Below, piece after piece: positions 14,585 through 24,410 of a DNA stretch of 64,000 bases (its first letter is position 1; the number at the start of each line of letters is the position of its first letter). The position numbers were made by a program, and so were the translations under genes. The DNA lies in the NCBI GenBank assembly GCA_910583745.1, contig CAJTZC010000001.1, forward strand, positions 1-64,000. Reading direction: 5' to 3'. The notes below the pieces were generated by a model. That model was not told the origin of the DNA, searched no databases, and saw only the letters and a program-made list of their open reading frames with translations. This stretch comes from an uncultured Bacilli bacterium (GTDB taxonomy: Bacteria > Bacillota_I > Bacilli_A > RF39 > UBA660).

Positions 14585-15505
14585 TCACTCTTCTCTCGTG
14601 CCATACATCTTTCCTATAGAATCCAGTTGAATTTCATAACCATATTGAAATATATAAGCAATACTAAATAAGAATAAAATTTCGATAATGCTGAACAATT
14701 GGAAATCCAAGTCGAGGTCCGTTTGTAAAATCCATTCAAACAACAAACCGATGAGAGTCGGCATTAAGGTTGCCACGATTAATAAATAAGCCATCGTCTT
14801 GATGTGTTTTACATTCTCGAGAGTGAATGGAGTATCTCCTGCATTGATGTTTTTGAAGAGCTTTTCCAGATTCGATAGAATAATCCTTATTAAAATTAGA
14901 TAGATGATGAGGAAAGTGAAGCCGATTTCTACATAGAAAATCAACATCGTCTTCGAATTGTGTTCTAGAATTTCGAAAGTCTTCGATACCGTATAGACAC
15001 TTATGTAATCATCGAATTCGTGGCCCCCTATTTTTACATATGTCTCGTCTTCGTCTTCGACTAAGACTATCTTTTCCTCGAAGCCATCGAGGCGAAACTC
15101 TCCGTTTTTATACTCTATTTTCGTAATCAAGACTCCTAAAATAAGCATGCTCACGATGATAGCGGGGAACGAAATCGTCACGAAAATTTTGCAAATTTTT
15201 GCTATCATGCTCATCGTCTTAGATAGAATTTTCATATTCTTTTGTTGGTCGTCCTTAAACTTTACAACGTTTTTCTTTATTTCCTCGTCTAATGCATCGA
15301 CATCGATTAACTGGTCATTCACGAGCTCTCCTATGTGACAGTGGAATATCTTACACAACTCTAGGATATTGTTCATCTCCGGATAAGCCTCGTCCGTCTC
15401 CCATTTGGATACGCTTTGTCTAGAGACCTTTACCTTCTCTGCTAAATCTTCTTGAGAAAATTTTTTTCTCTTTCTCATCTGTCTCAAATTTTCTCCAAAT
15501 TTCAT
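14585..15505 (-). CDS. XRE-family regulator with membrane helices
   Basis: The 306-residue protein starts with a Cro/CI-type helix-turn-helix (residues about 5-60: LRQMRKRKKFSQEDLAEKVK, VSRQSVSKWE). The rest has hydrophobic helices at about 100-125, 190-220, 230-260 and 270-295. Such membrane-bound HTH proteins are common in Firmicutes and often sense envelope or peptide signals, but the ligand is unknown here. AAGGAGGAGAG lies upstream of the ATG. It is transcribed divergently from the nucleotidase gene. Confidence 0.85.
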   Translation of the reverse strand: MKFGENLRQMRKRKKFSQEDLAEKVKVSRQSVSKWETDEAYPEMNNILELCKIFHCHIGELVNDQLIDVDALDEEIKKNVVKFKDDQQKNMKILSKTMSMIAKICKIFVTISFPAIIVSMLILGVLITKIEYKNGEFRLDGFEEKIVLVEDEDETYVKIGGHEFDDYISVYTVSKTFEILEHNSKTMLIFYVEIGFTFLIIYLILIRIILSNLEKLFKNINAGDTPFTLENVKHIKTMAYLLIVATLMPTLIGLLFEWILQTDLDLDFQLFSIIEILFLFSIAYIFQYGYEIQLDSIGKMYGTREE

Positions 15506-15655
15506 TAGACTCTCCTCCTTTTTCTAGTAAAATTATATAAAAATAGCTCGTTGTTCTCTACCAACTTTCAGTTGCGTTTTCCTCTTTTCTAAATTTATCA
15601 TACCATAATTTTAGGAAAATATGTTATACTATGTGCAGAAAGGAGCAAACTAGAA

Positions 15656-16273
15656 ATGGAAAGAAAAAAGACGTTGCTGTTAGACGTGGATGAGGTCGTC
15701 GTTTTTGGTGGTTTTTTAGAAGCGGTGAATGCCTTTTTAGGAACGAGTTATGTCATCGACGATTTTACGACATACTATATCGATGAAGCGGCCATTCCCA
15801 AGGAGCGCATGGACGAGTTTAACGAGTTTTTAAAAGGAAGAAATCTCTACGAGAATGCTTCCCTGTTACCGGGTGCTTATGAGTCTTTAAAAAAACTTTC
15901 TCAAGTCTATAACATCTATCCATGCTCTGGCTGTGTGAATCCATTCGATTTAGAAGGCTCTGGCAGGATATTTAAAGATAAGTACGAATTTTTATTGAAG
16001 GAGTTACCTTTTATTCCTCCTGAAAATTATATTTTTACCAATTCTAAACATATCTTTAAAGCTGACGTTCAAATCGACGATAGGCTTTCAAATATGGACA
16101 GAGATATCGAGACAAAGATATTGTTTCCCTCTTATCATAATAAAGAAATTAGAGAGAGCGAATTAGAGGAAAAAGGTGTCGTCCGTGCAGGTGCAGACTG
16201 GAGAACAGGTTGGGATGCGGTCCTCATGCTTCTTCTCCCTTATGAGGTTTTGCCTCAAGAAAGACAACTTTAA
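15656..16273 (+). CDS. 5'-nucleotidase, NT5C type (HAD superfamily)
   Basis: This 205-residue protein has HAD motif I as LLLDVDEVV (residues about 7-15; Asp10 and Asp12) and a late acidic motif IDDRLSNMD. Spacing and the missing large cap agree with the 5'(3')-deoxyribonucleotidase (NT5C) group, which removes phosphate from nucleoside monophosphates. AAAGGAG lies 11 bases before the ATG and an extended -10 (TGTTATACT) about 40 bases upstream. A T-tailed hairpin follows the gene. Confidence 0.75.
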   Translation: MERKKTLLLDVDEVVVFGGFLEAVNAFLGTSYVIDDFTTYYIDEAAIPKERMDEFNEFLKGRNLYENASLLPGAYESLKKLSQVYNIYPCSGCVNPFDLEGSGRIFKDKYEFLLKELPFIPPENYIFTNSKHIFKADVQIDDRLSNMDRDIETKILFPSYHNKEIRESELEEKGVVRAGADWRTGWDAVLMLLLPYEVLPQERQL

Positions 16274-16277
16274 TATT

Positions 16278-16306
16278 AAACATTCTTCGAAAAGAAGATG
16301 TTTTTT
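16278..16306 (+). terminator. Terminator after the nucleotidase gene
   Basis: ACATTCTTC and GAAGATGT form a stem with an AAAA-type loop, followed by T7. Confidence 0.75.
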
Positions 16307-16339
16307 TGTGGTTTCATCCTTTCACTGGGATTTTTAGAT

Positions 16340-16365
16340 GCAAAAAAACACTCCTCTAAAGGAAT
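16340..16365 (-). terminator. Terminator after scpB
   Basis: On the minus strand ACATTCCT and AGGAGTGT (one mismatch) form a stem around TTAG, followed by T7. Confidence 0.65.
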
Positions 16366-16366
16366 G

Positions 16367-16939
16367 TCATCCGACTTCTTGTTCTTCTTTGTAGATGGAA
16401 GTGAACAGTTCTGTCTCGTCTTCATGCTTCTCTTCTTCTAATTCGAGTTTAGGCAAGTCTTCGATGGAAGCGAGTCCAAAATAATCTAGAAATTCACTCG
16501 TCGTACCATAGAGATTCGGCTTTCCAGGCATCTTGGACTTTCCTGCTATCTTGACGAGGCCTCGCGCACAGAGTTTTCGCACGATTTGCCCACAAGCGAC
16601 CCCACGCATCTCGTCGATTTGAATTCGCGTGATGGGTTGGTTGTAAGCGATGATAGCCAAGACCTCGAGAGCCGACTCGCTCAAAGATTGGCTCTCGGGA
16701 TTGCCTAACAATCTATGGTAGTAATCTTTGTGCTCTTTTTTTGTCGTCAGTTTGAAAGCATCTCCTAAATAACTCACTCTTATTCCGTAGGCGTCGCTTT
16801 CGTAGCGTTTTTGCAGTTCCTTTAACAGTTCTTTCGCCTTTTCGTTGTCGATTTCCATTATTTCAGTCATCGCCTTGAGAGTGAGACCTTCGTCTCCCAC
16901 TGCGAACAATATGCCCTCAAGTACTCCTAATAAATTCAT
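16367..16939 (-). CDS. scpB: Segregation and condensation protein B
   Basis: The 190-residue protein has the two winged-helix domains of ScpB (LEGILFAVGDEGLTLK, then LEVLAIIAYNQPITRIQIDE and RGVACGQIVRKL). ScpB joins ScpA and SMC in chromosome condensation. Its start overlaps the end of scpA by four bases, as is usual in Firmicutes. The acidic tail after about residue 165 is probably disordered. Confidence 0.95.
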   Translation of the reverse strand: MNLLGVLEGILFAVGDEGLTLKAMTEIMEIDNEKAKELLKELQKRYESDAYGIRVSYLGDAFKLTTKKEHKDYYHRLLGNPESQSLSESALEVLAIIAYNQPITRIQIDEMRGVACGQIVRKLCARGLVKIAGKSKMPGKPNLYGTTSEFLDYFGLASIEDLPKLELEEEKHEDETELFTSIYKEEQEVG

Positions 16940-17679
16940 GCTAAAACCCTCGATTCTATTGTAATGTTGCCAAAGTTTTGGTCCTGTTTTATGTTTACTT
17001 CTTTGTTCTTTGTCATCTCTAATATGGATAGAAAAGTGACGACGATGTATTCTCTGTTCGGAACGCTGAAAAGTTCAAAAAAATCGACTTTTCTGTGAAT
17101 CGAAAGGATTTCTCTAATCTCTCTCGTCCGATGTTCTACACTCATCTCTTTCTTCGTTATTTTTGTAGAGAGCGGCTTGATGTATTTCTGTCTCTCCATC
17201 AGTTCACTGAATGCTTTGACTAAGTCTTCAATCGTCGTATCTGTGTTGAGAGTGACGTCTTCTTTGTATTCGAGAAGCGATTCTGGAAGTTTTGTAAGCA
17301 CTTCCCCTCGTTTGCTCTCGAGGACTTTAAAGTCTTCGGATAGTTCTTTGTAGCGCTTGTATTCTATCAACCTCTTGCGGAGCTCCTCTTCGGTTCCTAT
17401 CTTAAATTCGAGCTGCTCTCCTTCGTCTTCTTTTTCCTCGATATTTAAAAGCATCTTGCTCTTTAAGTGGATGAGTTCGCTTGCGAGGACGAGATATTCG
17501 CTTGCGACGTCGATATTCATGTTTTCCATCGTCTCGATGAAATCGACGTATTCTCTGGTTATGTGTTCAATCGGTACTTCGTAGATGTCCATCTTCGAGT
17601 TTTTTACTAGATGCAAAAGCAAGTCCAATGGACCGCTGAAGTCATCGATTGTAAATTGTAATACTTCACTCACTTGCAA
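16936..17679 (-). CDS. scpA: Segregation and condensation protein A
   Basis: This 247-residue kleisin begins FTIDDFSGPLDLLLHLVKNS and continues with EYLVLASELIHLKSKMLL, both hallmarks of ScpA. A central acidic linker (about 85-160) leads to the C-terminal winged helix (VDFFELFSVPNREYIVVTFLS) that contacts SMC. It is followed directly by scpB and preceded by a membrane-anchored protein gene that overlaps its start by ten bases. Confidence 0.95.
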   Translation of the reverse strand: MQVSEVLQFTIDDFSGPLDLLLHLVKNSKMDIYEVPIEHITREYVDFIETMENMNIDVASEYLVLASELIHLKSKMLLNIEEKEDEGEQLEFKIGTEEELRKRLIEYKRYKELSEDFKVLESKRGEVLTKLPESLLEYKEDVTLNTDTTIEDLVKAFSELMERQKYIKPLSTKITKKEMSVEHRTREIREILSIHRKVDFFELFSVPNREYIVVTFLSILEMTKNKEVNIKQDQNFGNITIESRVLA

Positions 17680-18542
17680 TCAAATCCTTCTGCGTCCATC
17701 TTAAACTTGATGACATGTTTAAGTGTGTTTTTGGCAAAAATCTTTCTGTCTCTCACTTTTTCGAACTCATTTTTGACACTGTAATCGAATTCGGCTAAGA
17801 AGAGAATCGTGTTCGCATTTTCTGATATACTCGTAGAAATACCGCCCATATCTTTGTAATCTTTCTCGAGCTTTTGCAATTCCAACAGTTTGCTGCCGTA
17901 CGTCTCTAAGTTGTAATCGGTATAACTGTATTTATAGGTCGCTTTTGTCAATTTTTTCATGTAGAAATCGTAGGTGTACGTCTCGTTGTTCTTTTGGCAA
18001 TTGAGGACTTGAAGGCTCGATTCGTCTTTATCGGTAGAAAAACCTCCTATAGCATCGTCATCGATGTGGCTGATGACATAGTATGTCGTGCCGTCTACAT
18101 TCAGGTTTGATAAATCAATTTCCAAAGTCAGCGATTTTGTTATAATGCCGTGTAGGGCCCTTCTTCCGACGAAAGTCTTTTGGTTTTGATAGAATTCGAT
18201 GTAGTATCCCGATTTGTCCAGGTCAAAGGTCTCTGCCGTTCTCACTGTCATCGATAAAGTTTTATTTTCTAAAGTTACATCGGATATCGTTATCTCATTA
18301 TAGTCGAAAGTGCTCTTCGAGTTCAATTGGTAGTAAGCACTCTGTGGAGTGATTCCCTCGTACTTTTCTTTCTCTTTTTCTTCCTCGTCCTTTATACCGA
18401 AGAAATTGTTAATCTCTTTGTTGTATTTTTTATAAATATCGGGCACATAAAAAACGAAACCGATGAGGACCACGAATAGTATCAATACAAATATAGGGTT
18501 CCCCGCTTGATTCTGTTTTTCTTTTATATCTTCGCCTTTCAT
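17670..18542 (-). CDS. Membrane-anchored hypothetical protein upstream of scpA
   Basis: The 290-residue protein has one membrane helix near its N-terminus (about 17-37), a charged EEEKEKEKYEG linker, and an extracytoplasmic beta-rich domain (ISDVTLENKTLSMTVRTAET...). The pattern of alternating strands suggests an Ig- or beta-sandwich-like fold. I do not recognise the family. The stop lies inside scpA, so translation is probably coupled. Two cysteines (LNCQKN and the C-terminal FDCK) could pair. Confidence 0.6.
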   Translation of the reverse strand: MKGEDIKEKQNQAGNPIFVLILFVVLIGFVFYVPDIYKKYNKEINNFFGIKDEEEKEKEKYEGITPQSAYYQLNSKSTFDYNEITISDVTLENKTLSMTVRTAETFDLDKSGYYIEFYQNQKTFVGRRALHGIITKSLTLEIDLSNLNVDGTTYYVISHIDDDAIGGFSTDKDESSLQVLNCQKNNETYTYDFYMKKLTKATYKYSYTDYNLETYGSKLLELQKLEKDYKDMGGISTSISENANTILFLAEFDYSVKNEFEKVRDRKIFAKNTLKHVIKFKMDAEGFDCK

Positions 18543-18596
18543 ATTATCACCTTACTCATTCTCTATTCATCATTTTATCATATTTATTCAAAAGAA

Positions 18597-18627
18597 AAAA
18601 GACCAAATTTTGGTTGGTCTTTTCTAT
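18597..18627 (-). terminator. Terminator after the HU gene
   Basis: AAAAGACCAA and TTGGTCTTTT form a 10-bp stem around ATTTTGG, with T-rich tail on the minus strand; it may work in both directions. Confidence 0.8.
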
Positions 18628-18638
18628 TTTATTTTGAC

Positions 18639-18911
18639 TTAGTTTACTGAGTCTTTAAGTTTGCTTCCAGCTTTGAAAGATACGACAGTCTTAGCAGGAA
18701 TTGAAAGTGGTTGTTTTGTCAATGGGTTGATACCATTTCTTGCAGCACGAGTCTTTGTTGCGAAAGTTCCGAATCCTACAAGAGCAACCTTTCCTTCTTT
18801 TTTAAGTCCAGCTTGGATACCTTCTAAAGTGGCATCTAATGCACGGCCAGCGTCAGCTTTAGAAAGTCCAGTTTTAGTAGCGATTAAATCTACTAAGTCA
18901 CCTTTTGTCAT
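18639..18911 (-). CDS. hup: DNA-binding protein HU
   Basis: This 90-residue protein is a canonical HU: MTKGDLVDLIATKTGLSKAD at the start, GFGTFATKTRAARNGINPLT in the DNA-binding arm (about 46-65) and a VSFKAGSKLK end. HU bends DNA and organises the nucleoid. It has its own terminator and a 225-base upstream gap in which I see no gene. Confidence 0.97.
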   Translation of the reverse strand: MTKGDLVDLIATKTGLSKADAGRALDATLEGIQAGLKKEGKVALVGFGTFATKTRAARNGINPLTKQPLSIPAKTVVSFKAGSKLKDSVN

Positions 18912-19136
18912 TATAAAATACCTCCATTTAATATTTTTATAAGGAACTAAACGACTGTATTCCTTACATTCAATAAATTATCATATTTTAAAGGTAAAAA
19001 TCAAGTAAAATAGTGAAAATAATCTAAATTTTACTCATTTTACAATACAAAAGTCTATATTTTATGGTTCCAAAAGCATATTAGGCTCCTTTTTTTGGCA
19101 GGATTTGGCATTTTTGAATCGTGCTTTAATAATTAT

Positions 19137-20177
19137 TTAATCTAAAAACTCTCTCAATAAAACTTCTAAATAGTAGGAAAAAGCACTTGGGATGGAATAT
19201 TTTTCTATTAAGTCTTTTTTTGTGACCCATGTAAACTCTTTTATCGGTTCTTTTACTGAGAGGAGATAGCCTTTCAGATACCAAATTCTGTGCGAGAAGA
19301 CGTGTTTCGCATCTCCTATCTCTAAAATTTTCTCGAACGGTATTTTTTTTTCGATACAGCTGTTTTCGATGTCTATTAAAGAGGCCGTAGACAGATAGTT
19401 TGGGAATTCATACATCGATGCGAGAAGACCCGTATCTTCTCTTTTTTGGATAGCAACTTTCTCTTTGTGGACGATAAGTAAGACGATTCTCTCTTCTATC
19501 GTCTGTTTGGTCTTTTTCTGTTTTACAGGATATAGCTCTACTTCGCTCATTTTTTTTGCTTTGCAGTTCTCTTTAAGAGGACAAAAAGAACATTTGGGCG
19601 ATTTGGGCGTACAGATGGAACTTCCTAAATCCATAAAACTCTGTATAAAGTCTCCTGTGTTTGTCGTCGGCAGAATTTTTTTCATCTTTTGCTCATAAGT
19701 TCGGTAGGTGCTCTTTTTTCCGATGTCCCCTTCTATACAGTAATAACGCCCTAAAACGCGATAGACATTGCCATCGATGGCGACTTCTCTCTTATCAAAG
19801 GCTATGCTTAAAATAGCACCTGCCGTGTAGTCGCCTATCCCTGGGAGAGATACCAGTTCTTCCTTGGTACAAGGCAACGTTTTGGCACCTTTTTCGATGA
19901 GTATCTTGGCTGCTTTTTGCAGATTTCTCGCGCGACTGTAATAGCCGATTCCTTCCCATAGTTTTAGGAGTTTGTCTTCGGGAGTATTCGCCAAGTCCTC
20001 GAGTCGAGGTAGGGTGCGGATAAAGTTCTCGTAGTAACTCTTCGCGGCTTCGACGCGCGTCTGTTGTAGCATGATTTCACTAATCCAAATACAGTAAGGG
20101 TCTCGTGTGTGTCTCCAAGGTAGGTCTCTTTTGTTCTCTTTATACCACAACAGAAGGTTTTCTGTTATCTTTTCCAT
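19137..20177 (-). CDS. mutY: A/G-specific adenine DNA glycosylase
   Basis: The 346-residue enzyme removes adenine mispaired with 8-oxoguanine. It shows WISEIMLQQTRVE (catalytic Glu), the helix-hairpin-helix LVSLPGIGDYTAGAIL, VAIDGNVYRVLGR (catalytic Asp), and the iron-sulphur ligands CTPKSPKCSFCPLKENC. The C-terminal Nudix-like domain that recognises 8-oxoG follows (about 225-340). It lies downstream of spoIVA in the same direction with a 63-base gap. Confidence 0.95.
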   Translation of the reverse strand: MEKITENLLLWYKENKRDLPWRHTRDPYCIWISEIMLQQTRVEAAKSYYENFIRTLPRLEDLANTPEDKLLKLWEGIGYYSRARNLQKAAKILIEKGAKTLPCTKEELVSLPGIGDYTAGAILSIAFDKREVAIDGNVYRVLGRYYCIEGDIGKKSTYRTYEQKMKKILPTTNTGDFIQSFMDLGSSICTPKSPKCSFCPLKENCKAKKMSEVELYPVKQKKTKQTIEERIVLLIVHKEKVAIQKREDTGLLASMYEFPNYLSTASLIDIENSCIEKKIPFEKILEIGDAKHVFSHRIWYLKGYLLSVKEPIKEFTWVTKKDLIEKYSIPSAFSYYLEVLLREFLD

Positions 20178-20240
20178 ACCATCACCTATCGGTATTGTAT
20201 CACAGTTTTAAAGGCAAAAAAAGTGCCTTGTGACACCTTT

Positions 20241-21719
20241 CTATATGACGATTGCTATTAGATTATTCGAACCCTTATTGACGATTTTTGTTATCGTATT
20301 GCCCAATTTAAATCTCGTCGTCTCAGGCATGAGAGAAAGTTTTCCTTGAATGCCCTCTTTGACGATGGTATCCAAGCTTCGACCGAATATTTCGCTCTTC
20401 CAGATACTCGATGGGTCGACTTCGTAGTCTTTCATGAGATAATTTATCAATTCTTTACTTTGGATTTCACTACCGATTATCGGTTCGAATGTGCTTTCGA
20501 CATCGACTTTTATCAAGTGAATCGAACTCGCGACGGCCTTCAGTTTCACTCCGTATTTGTTCCCTTGTTTGATGATTTCAGGCGTGTCGAGCTTCATATC
20601 TTTGAGCTCTGGATACATAATTCCATATCCTGTGCCTCTCGCCATCTTCAAAGCCTCTCTTATCTGTGCTGTTTCGCTTGCCCCTTCGGTGAATTCGACG
20701 AACATCTTCAAAATGCCAGCCTTACTCAAGGAAATGTCTCCCATGACCGACTTTAAAGTCGCTTGATAGAGCTCGTTTGTAGACTCTAGTTTGATGGTGA
20801 CGACTCCACTCGAAGCGTCTAAGGCACTGATATAGCTCTTGCTTATATAATTGGCATCTTCGAAGTGTCCCAAAATCGAATCGATGTCTTTAAGCTTGTC
20901 TACTGTGGTCACAGATTCTTTAATCTTATTTAAGAACTCGTTCTTTATCTCATGTTTGTTATCTAGTACGTGAATCCACTCTGGAATCGATACGCTTACA
21001 TTTAAAACTGGGAATTCCATCAGAGCAGTTTTAAGAATGTCCATGATGTCGATTTCGTTCATCGTCTCTACACTGATAGGTAAGACTGGGACGTCATATT
21101 TTTCCTGTATCTCTCCTGCCAAACGCGTGGTCTCTGTGTTCGTAGGGTGCACCGTGTTCATGATGACGATGAACGGTTTTCCTAAGCCTTTCAATTCACT
21201 TATGACTCTCTCTTCGGCATTGATGTATTCGCTTCTTTGAATCTCTCCAAAGGAACCATCGGTCGTGATGACGATTCCTATCGTCGCGTGGTCTCTGATG
21301 ACCTTTTCTGTGCCTATCTCGGCTGCTTCGATAAATGGAATCTCTTCCGGTGTCCAAGGCGTTTTGACCATACGCGGATTACCCATTTCGTCCTCATAAC
21401 CATTCGCCCCTGGGATTACGTAGCCTACGCAATCGATTAGTTTAATATTTGTACTAAATTCGTTCACTTCGATGGTAGCCCCATTCGAAGGTACAAACTT
21501 AGGTTCAGTAGTCATTATGGTCTTACCCTGCGCACTCTGTGGAATTTCATCTAGACAGTGTTTTTTTTCGTACTCATCTTTTATATTTGGTACGACTAAA
21601 TTTTCGATAAATCTCTTTATAAAAGTCGACTTCCCTGTTCTTACAGCACCGACAACTCCTAAATAGATTTCTCCATTACCTCTTCTAGCAATAGACTCAA
21701 TAACTTGTGTTTTATCCAT
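20241..21719 (-). CDS. spoIVA: Stage IV sporulation protein A
   Basis: This 492-residue ATPase forms the basal layer of the spore coat. The N-terminus has IARRGNGEIYLGVVGAVRTG followed by KSTFIKRF, the Walker A of SpoIVA, and LIDCVGYVIPGANGYEDE. The length and the C-terminal assembly region match the Bacillus protein. It is the clearest evidence here for a spore-forming lineage. The start has AAAGGATAG upstream. A mother-cell (sigma E) promoter would be expected; a GCATAGA/AATAATAA pair lies upstream but is too weak to call. Confidence 0.96.
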   Translation of the reverse strand: MDKTQVIESIARRGNGEIYLGVVGAVRTGKSTFIKRFIENLVVPNIKDEYEKKHCLDEIPQSAQGKTIMTTEPKFVPSNGATIEVNEFSTNIKLIDCVGYVIPGANGYEDEMGNPRMVKTPWTPEEIPFIEAAEIGTEKVIRDHATIGIVITTDGSFGEIQRSEYINAEERVISELKGLGKPFIVIMNTVHPTNTETTRLAGEIQEKYDVPVLPISVETMNEIDIMDILKTALMEFPVLNVSVSIPEWIHVLDNKHEIKNEFLNKIKESVTTVDKLKDIDSILGHFEDANYISKSYISALDASSGVVTIKLESTNELYQATLKSVMGDISLSKAGILKMFVEFTEGASETAQIREALKMARGTGYGIMYPELKDMKLDTPEIIKQGNKYGVKLKAVASSIHLIKVDVESTFEPIIGSEIQSKELINYLMKDYEVDPSSIWKSEIFGRSLDTIVKEGIQGKLSLMPETTRFKLGNTITKIVNKGSNNLIAIVI

Positions 21720-21809
21720 ACATACTATCCTTTCAATTAAGTTTATTGCCTGATAGAATTATTATTACTAAAACTTGTCTATGCCAAGTTAAAAACGAGA
21801 AAAAAAGAA

Positions 21810-22754
21810 CTAACGTTTCAGGATAGTTCTCATGTATTCGGCATCGTCGTCTTCTAAGGTGAACTCTCTGTTTTTCTTCCTTATGATTATCTTCTCGCCT
21901 GAAACGATGACGTCGTAGTCGTCTCCCGTGCTAATTTTAATCGTGTATTGTGGGGTGTCTTCGCAGGTGCCTTTTTTGTATTTGCCTGTCTCGACGATGT
22001 CTTTTATTCTCTTGACGTCCGATTTTCTACTTATATAAATCTTTTTTTCTTTCTCGAGATTGTTCTCAATTGTGATGTAGTCTTTGTCGTTTGTGACGTT
22101 TCCATCGCCATTCACAGGAATCGCTTTTCCCCCGTATAGCGATTCTGGCTTGGTAACGCATTTGAAAAAGTCCTTGATACGCGCGAGAAACTCTCTAGAT
22201 TCACGATAGGCCGTCCCGTTGTATTTCGTCTTTTCGGCGTCGACACCTACAATCTCGAGGTCTAAGCTCTTGCCGATGTAAAGGGCTCTATAGAGATGGT
22301 ATTTTTGTGTGACGACTAAGACTTTCTCTGCTCCAAAGATGTCTTTTGTGCGATACATCGAATCGTATGTCGACAAACCCGTGTGGTCCATGAAGATGTC
22401 CTTTGAAGGGACTCCTTGTTCTATCGCGTAGGTCTTCATCGCATTGACTTCGTCGTGTTCAGGGAACTCGTGGTCCCCACTCATGATGATTTTTTGGGAT
22501 AGACCCGCTTCATAGAGCTCTATTCCTTTATCCAATCTCTCTTTTAGCATAGGACTTGGGGTACCATCGTTCTTAAGGCCTGCGCCTAGAATGACGATGC
22601 AATCAAAATCTACAGGATAGTCTTTTAGCTCTTCGACCGTCTTGATGTTCGCATCTGTACTGATTCGCACATACAAGTCGATGCCGAATAGGGCCATCAA
22701 GCCTGTGAACGCACATACGATGAGAACGATAAAGAGCTTTTTCATTTTTTTCAT
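21810..22754 (-). CDS. SanA/YdcF-like DUF218 membrane protein
   Basis: The protein has 314 residues. One N-terminal helix (about 6-26) is followed by a DUF218 domain: CIVILGAGLKNDGTPSPMLK, RLDKGIELYEAG, IIMSGDHEFPEHDEVNAMK and LVVTQKYHLYRALYIGKSL. Members of this family (SanA, ElyC, YdcF) act in envelope or peptidoglycan lipid-carrier metabolism. After about residue 215 there is an extra basic/acidic C-terminal region not typical of the family. The insertion sequence starts about 90 bases upstream. Confidence 0.85.
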   Translation of the reverse strand: MKKMKKLFIVLIVCAFTGLMALFGIDLYVRISTDANIKTVEELKDYPVDFDCIVILGAGLKNDGTPSPMLKERLDKGIELYEAGLSQKIIMSGDHEFPEHDEVNAMKTYAIEQGVPSKDIFMDHTGLSTYDSMYRTKDIFGAEKVLVVTQKYHLYRALYIGKSLDLEIVGVDAEKTKYNGTAYRESREFLARIKDFFKCVTKPESLYGGKAIPVNGDGNVTNDKDYITIENNLEKEKKIYISRKSDVKRIKDIVETGKYKKGTCEDTPQYTIKISTGDDYDVIVSGEKIIIRKKNREFTLEDDDAEYMRTILKR

Positions 22755-22844
22755 ATGTCACCTTTTTTCTCCGATGCCTCTATTTTACCATTTTTCATTC
22801 TTATTTTAAAGTGTTCATGAAGGAATACAGTAAAAAAGAGTAAG

Positions 22845-24291
22845 TTTTCTTCGCAAAGAAAAGCTGATATAATTACAGCATAATAAAAGGTGGAAGAAGT
22901 AATGAATAGAAAAGAGAGAAGAGAAATAAGAAAAAATAAGAATTTGATAAAGGAATTATATTCAATCATAAAAAAATATTTACCTGAGTTGTTAACAATG
23001 TTTGAAGAGTTAACTGATACAAGGCATCAAAGCTATGTAACCTACAGTATGAAAACAATATGTGTTACAAGATTATTTCCTTTATTATGTGGAATAGTCA
23101 CTATGACAGATATTTCAACAGATACATTTAATACAGATGTTTGTATTAAAAATATATCTAAGATTTGTAATCAAGATTTAAAAGAACTCCCCTATTGGGA
23201 AACGATTCAGGATGTATTTATGAATATCAAAACAGAAGAACTTAGAGATATACAAAAATATATTGTAAAAGCCTTAACCCGTTCTAAAATGTTTGATAAA
23301 AATAAATATGAAGGATACTTTCAAATAGTTATTGATGGAACTGGACTATCTAGTCATAACTATAATTTAAATAATAATTGTATTAAGAAAAAATATAAAG
23401 ATGGTAAAGTTTCTTATTGCAAATATGTATTAGAATGCAAGTTAATTGTAGGAAGAATGGTCATTAGTTTAGATAGTGAATGGATAGAAAATGTGGATAG
23501 TTTAAACGAAAGTCAAAAACAAGATTGTGAAACGAAAGCCTTGAAAGAATGGCAACTAGAATTAAAAGAAATTATCCAAGACAAAAATTTATTATTACAG
23601 CCGATGCATTATATTGTACTTCTCCAATGATACAAATTTGTAAACAAAACAATTGGAAATACATATTTAATCTAAATGATAGATTAAGAACTGTACTTAA
23701 AGATTTTAATGATTATATTGAATGTTTTAATGACTGCTCTGTCCAAAATTATTTTCTAGATAATGGTTATAAATATAAAAATCATAAATTTAATATAATA
23801 AAATTTACTGAAATCAAAAAGAAAAAAACAACTAATTTCCATTATATTACCAACTTAAACGTTAATAATAGTAATATTAAAGAAATTGTTTGTTTGGGTA
23901 GGAATCGTTGGAAAATTGAGAATCAAGGATTTTATAATCAGAAACACAGGACTTTTGACATTAAACATTTAAACTCTAGAAATGATATTGCTCTTAAAAA
24001 CCATTATTTCTTTATTCAAATTGCCCATACGATTAGACAATTGCTAGAATTAGGTAACTTATTAACAAAGTCTTTAAAGCTGAAAATAAAAGAAGTAAGT
24101 CGCATTCTCTTATACAACCTTACTTCATTACCCTCAGATCTTAACAACTTAGAAACAAATTTTCAGTTAAGATTTGATGATTAAATTATACACCATTTGT
24201 TCTTTGAATGCACTACTTTTTTGAAAAAATTTTTTTGTGAACTTCACTTCTTTTTGTCGTGCTCTAAAAACTTAGTTCTTTGAGAAGAAAA
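22845..24291 (+). mobile_element. Insertion sequence with split DDE transposase
   Basis: About 1.45 kb of clearly more AT-rich DNA carries one transposase in two overlapping frames. TTTTCTTCGCAAAGAA at 22845-22860 and TTCTTTGAGAAGAAAA at 24276-24291 form inverted repeats (15 of 16 match) that could be its ends. Each arm is also weakly palindromic, so the exact ends are uncertain. No target duplication was confirmed. Confidence 0.6.
22890..24184 (+). CDS. IS4-superfamily-like transposase, two frames with possible -1 frameshift
   Basis: The first frame (22890-23630) begins MNRKERREIRKNKNLIKELY and carries FQIVIDGTGLSSHN, the first catalytic Asp. The second frame continues with FIITADALYCTSPM (second Asp) and GRNRWKIENQGFYNQKHRTF (RxxxE, the catalytic Glu) and ends at 24184. 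The frames differ by -1. In the overlap the zero-frame codons aaA AAT TTA form the heptamer A AAT TTA at 23585-23591, a canonical slippery pattern; slipping there gives QDKNL-IITADALYC, which restores the motif. It may be programmed or a plain mutation. The group within the IS4-like transposases is not certain. Confidence 0.75.
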
Positions 24292-24410
24292 AAATATTTG
24301 GTGTGTATTTTTGTCAATATTTTTATATTCTCTCTTTTGAATCTTTTTTACTCTTTTTTACTGAAGGAATAGATGTCAAACTCATACTCTTCGCCGTTCA
24401 CTACTCTATT

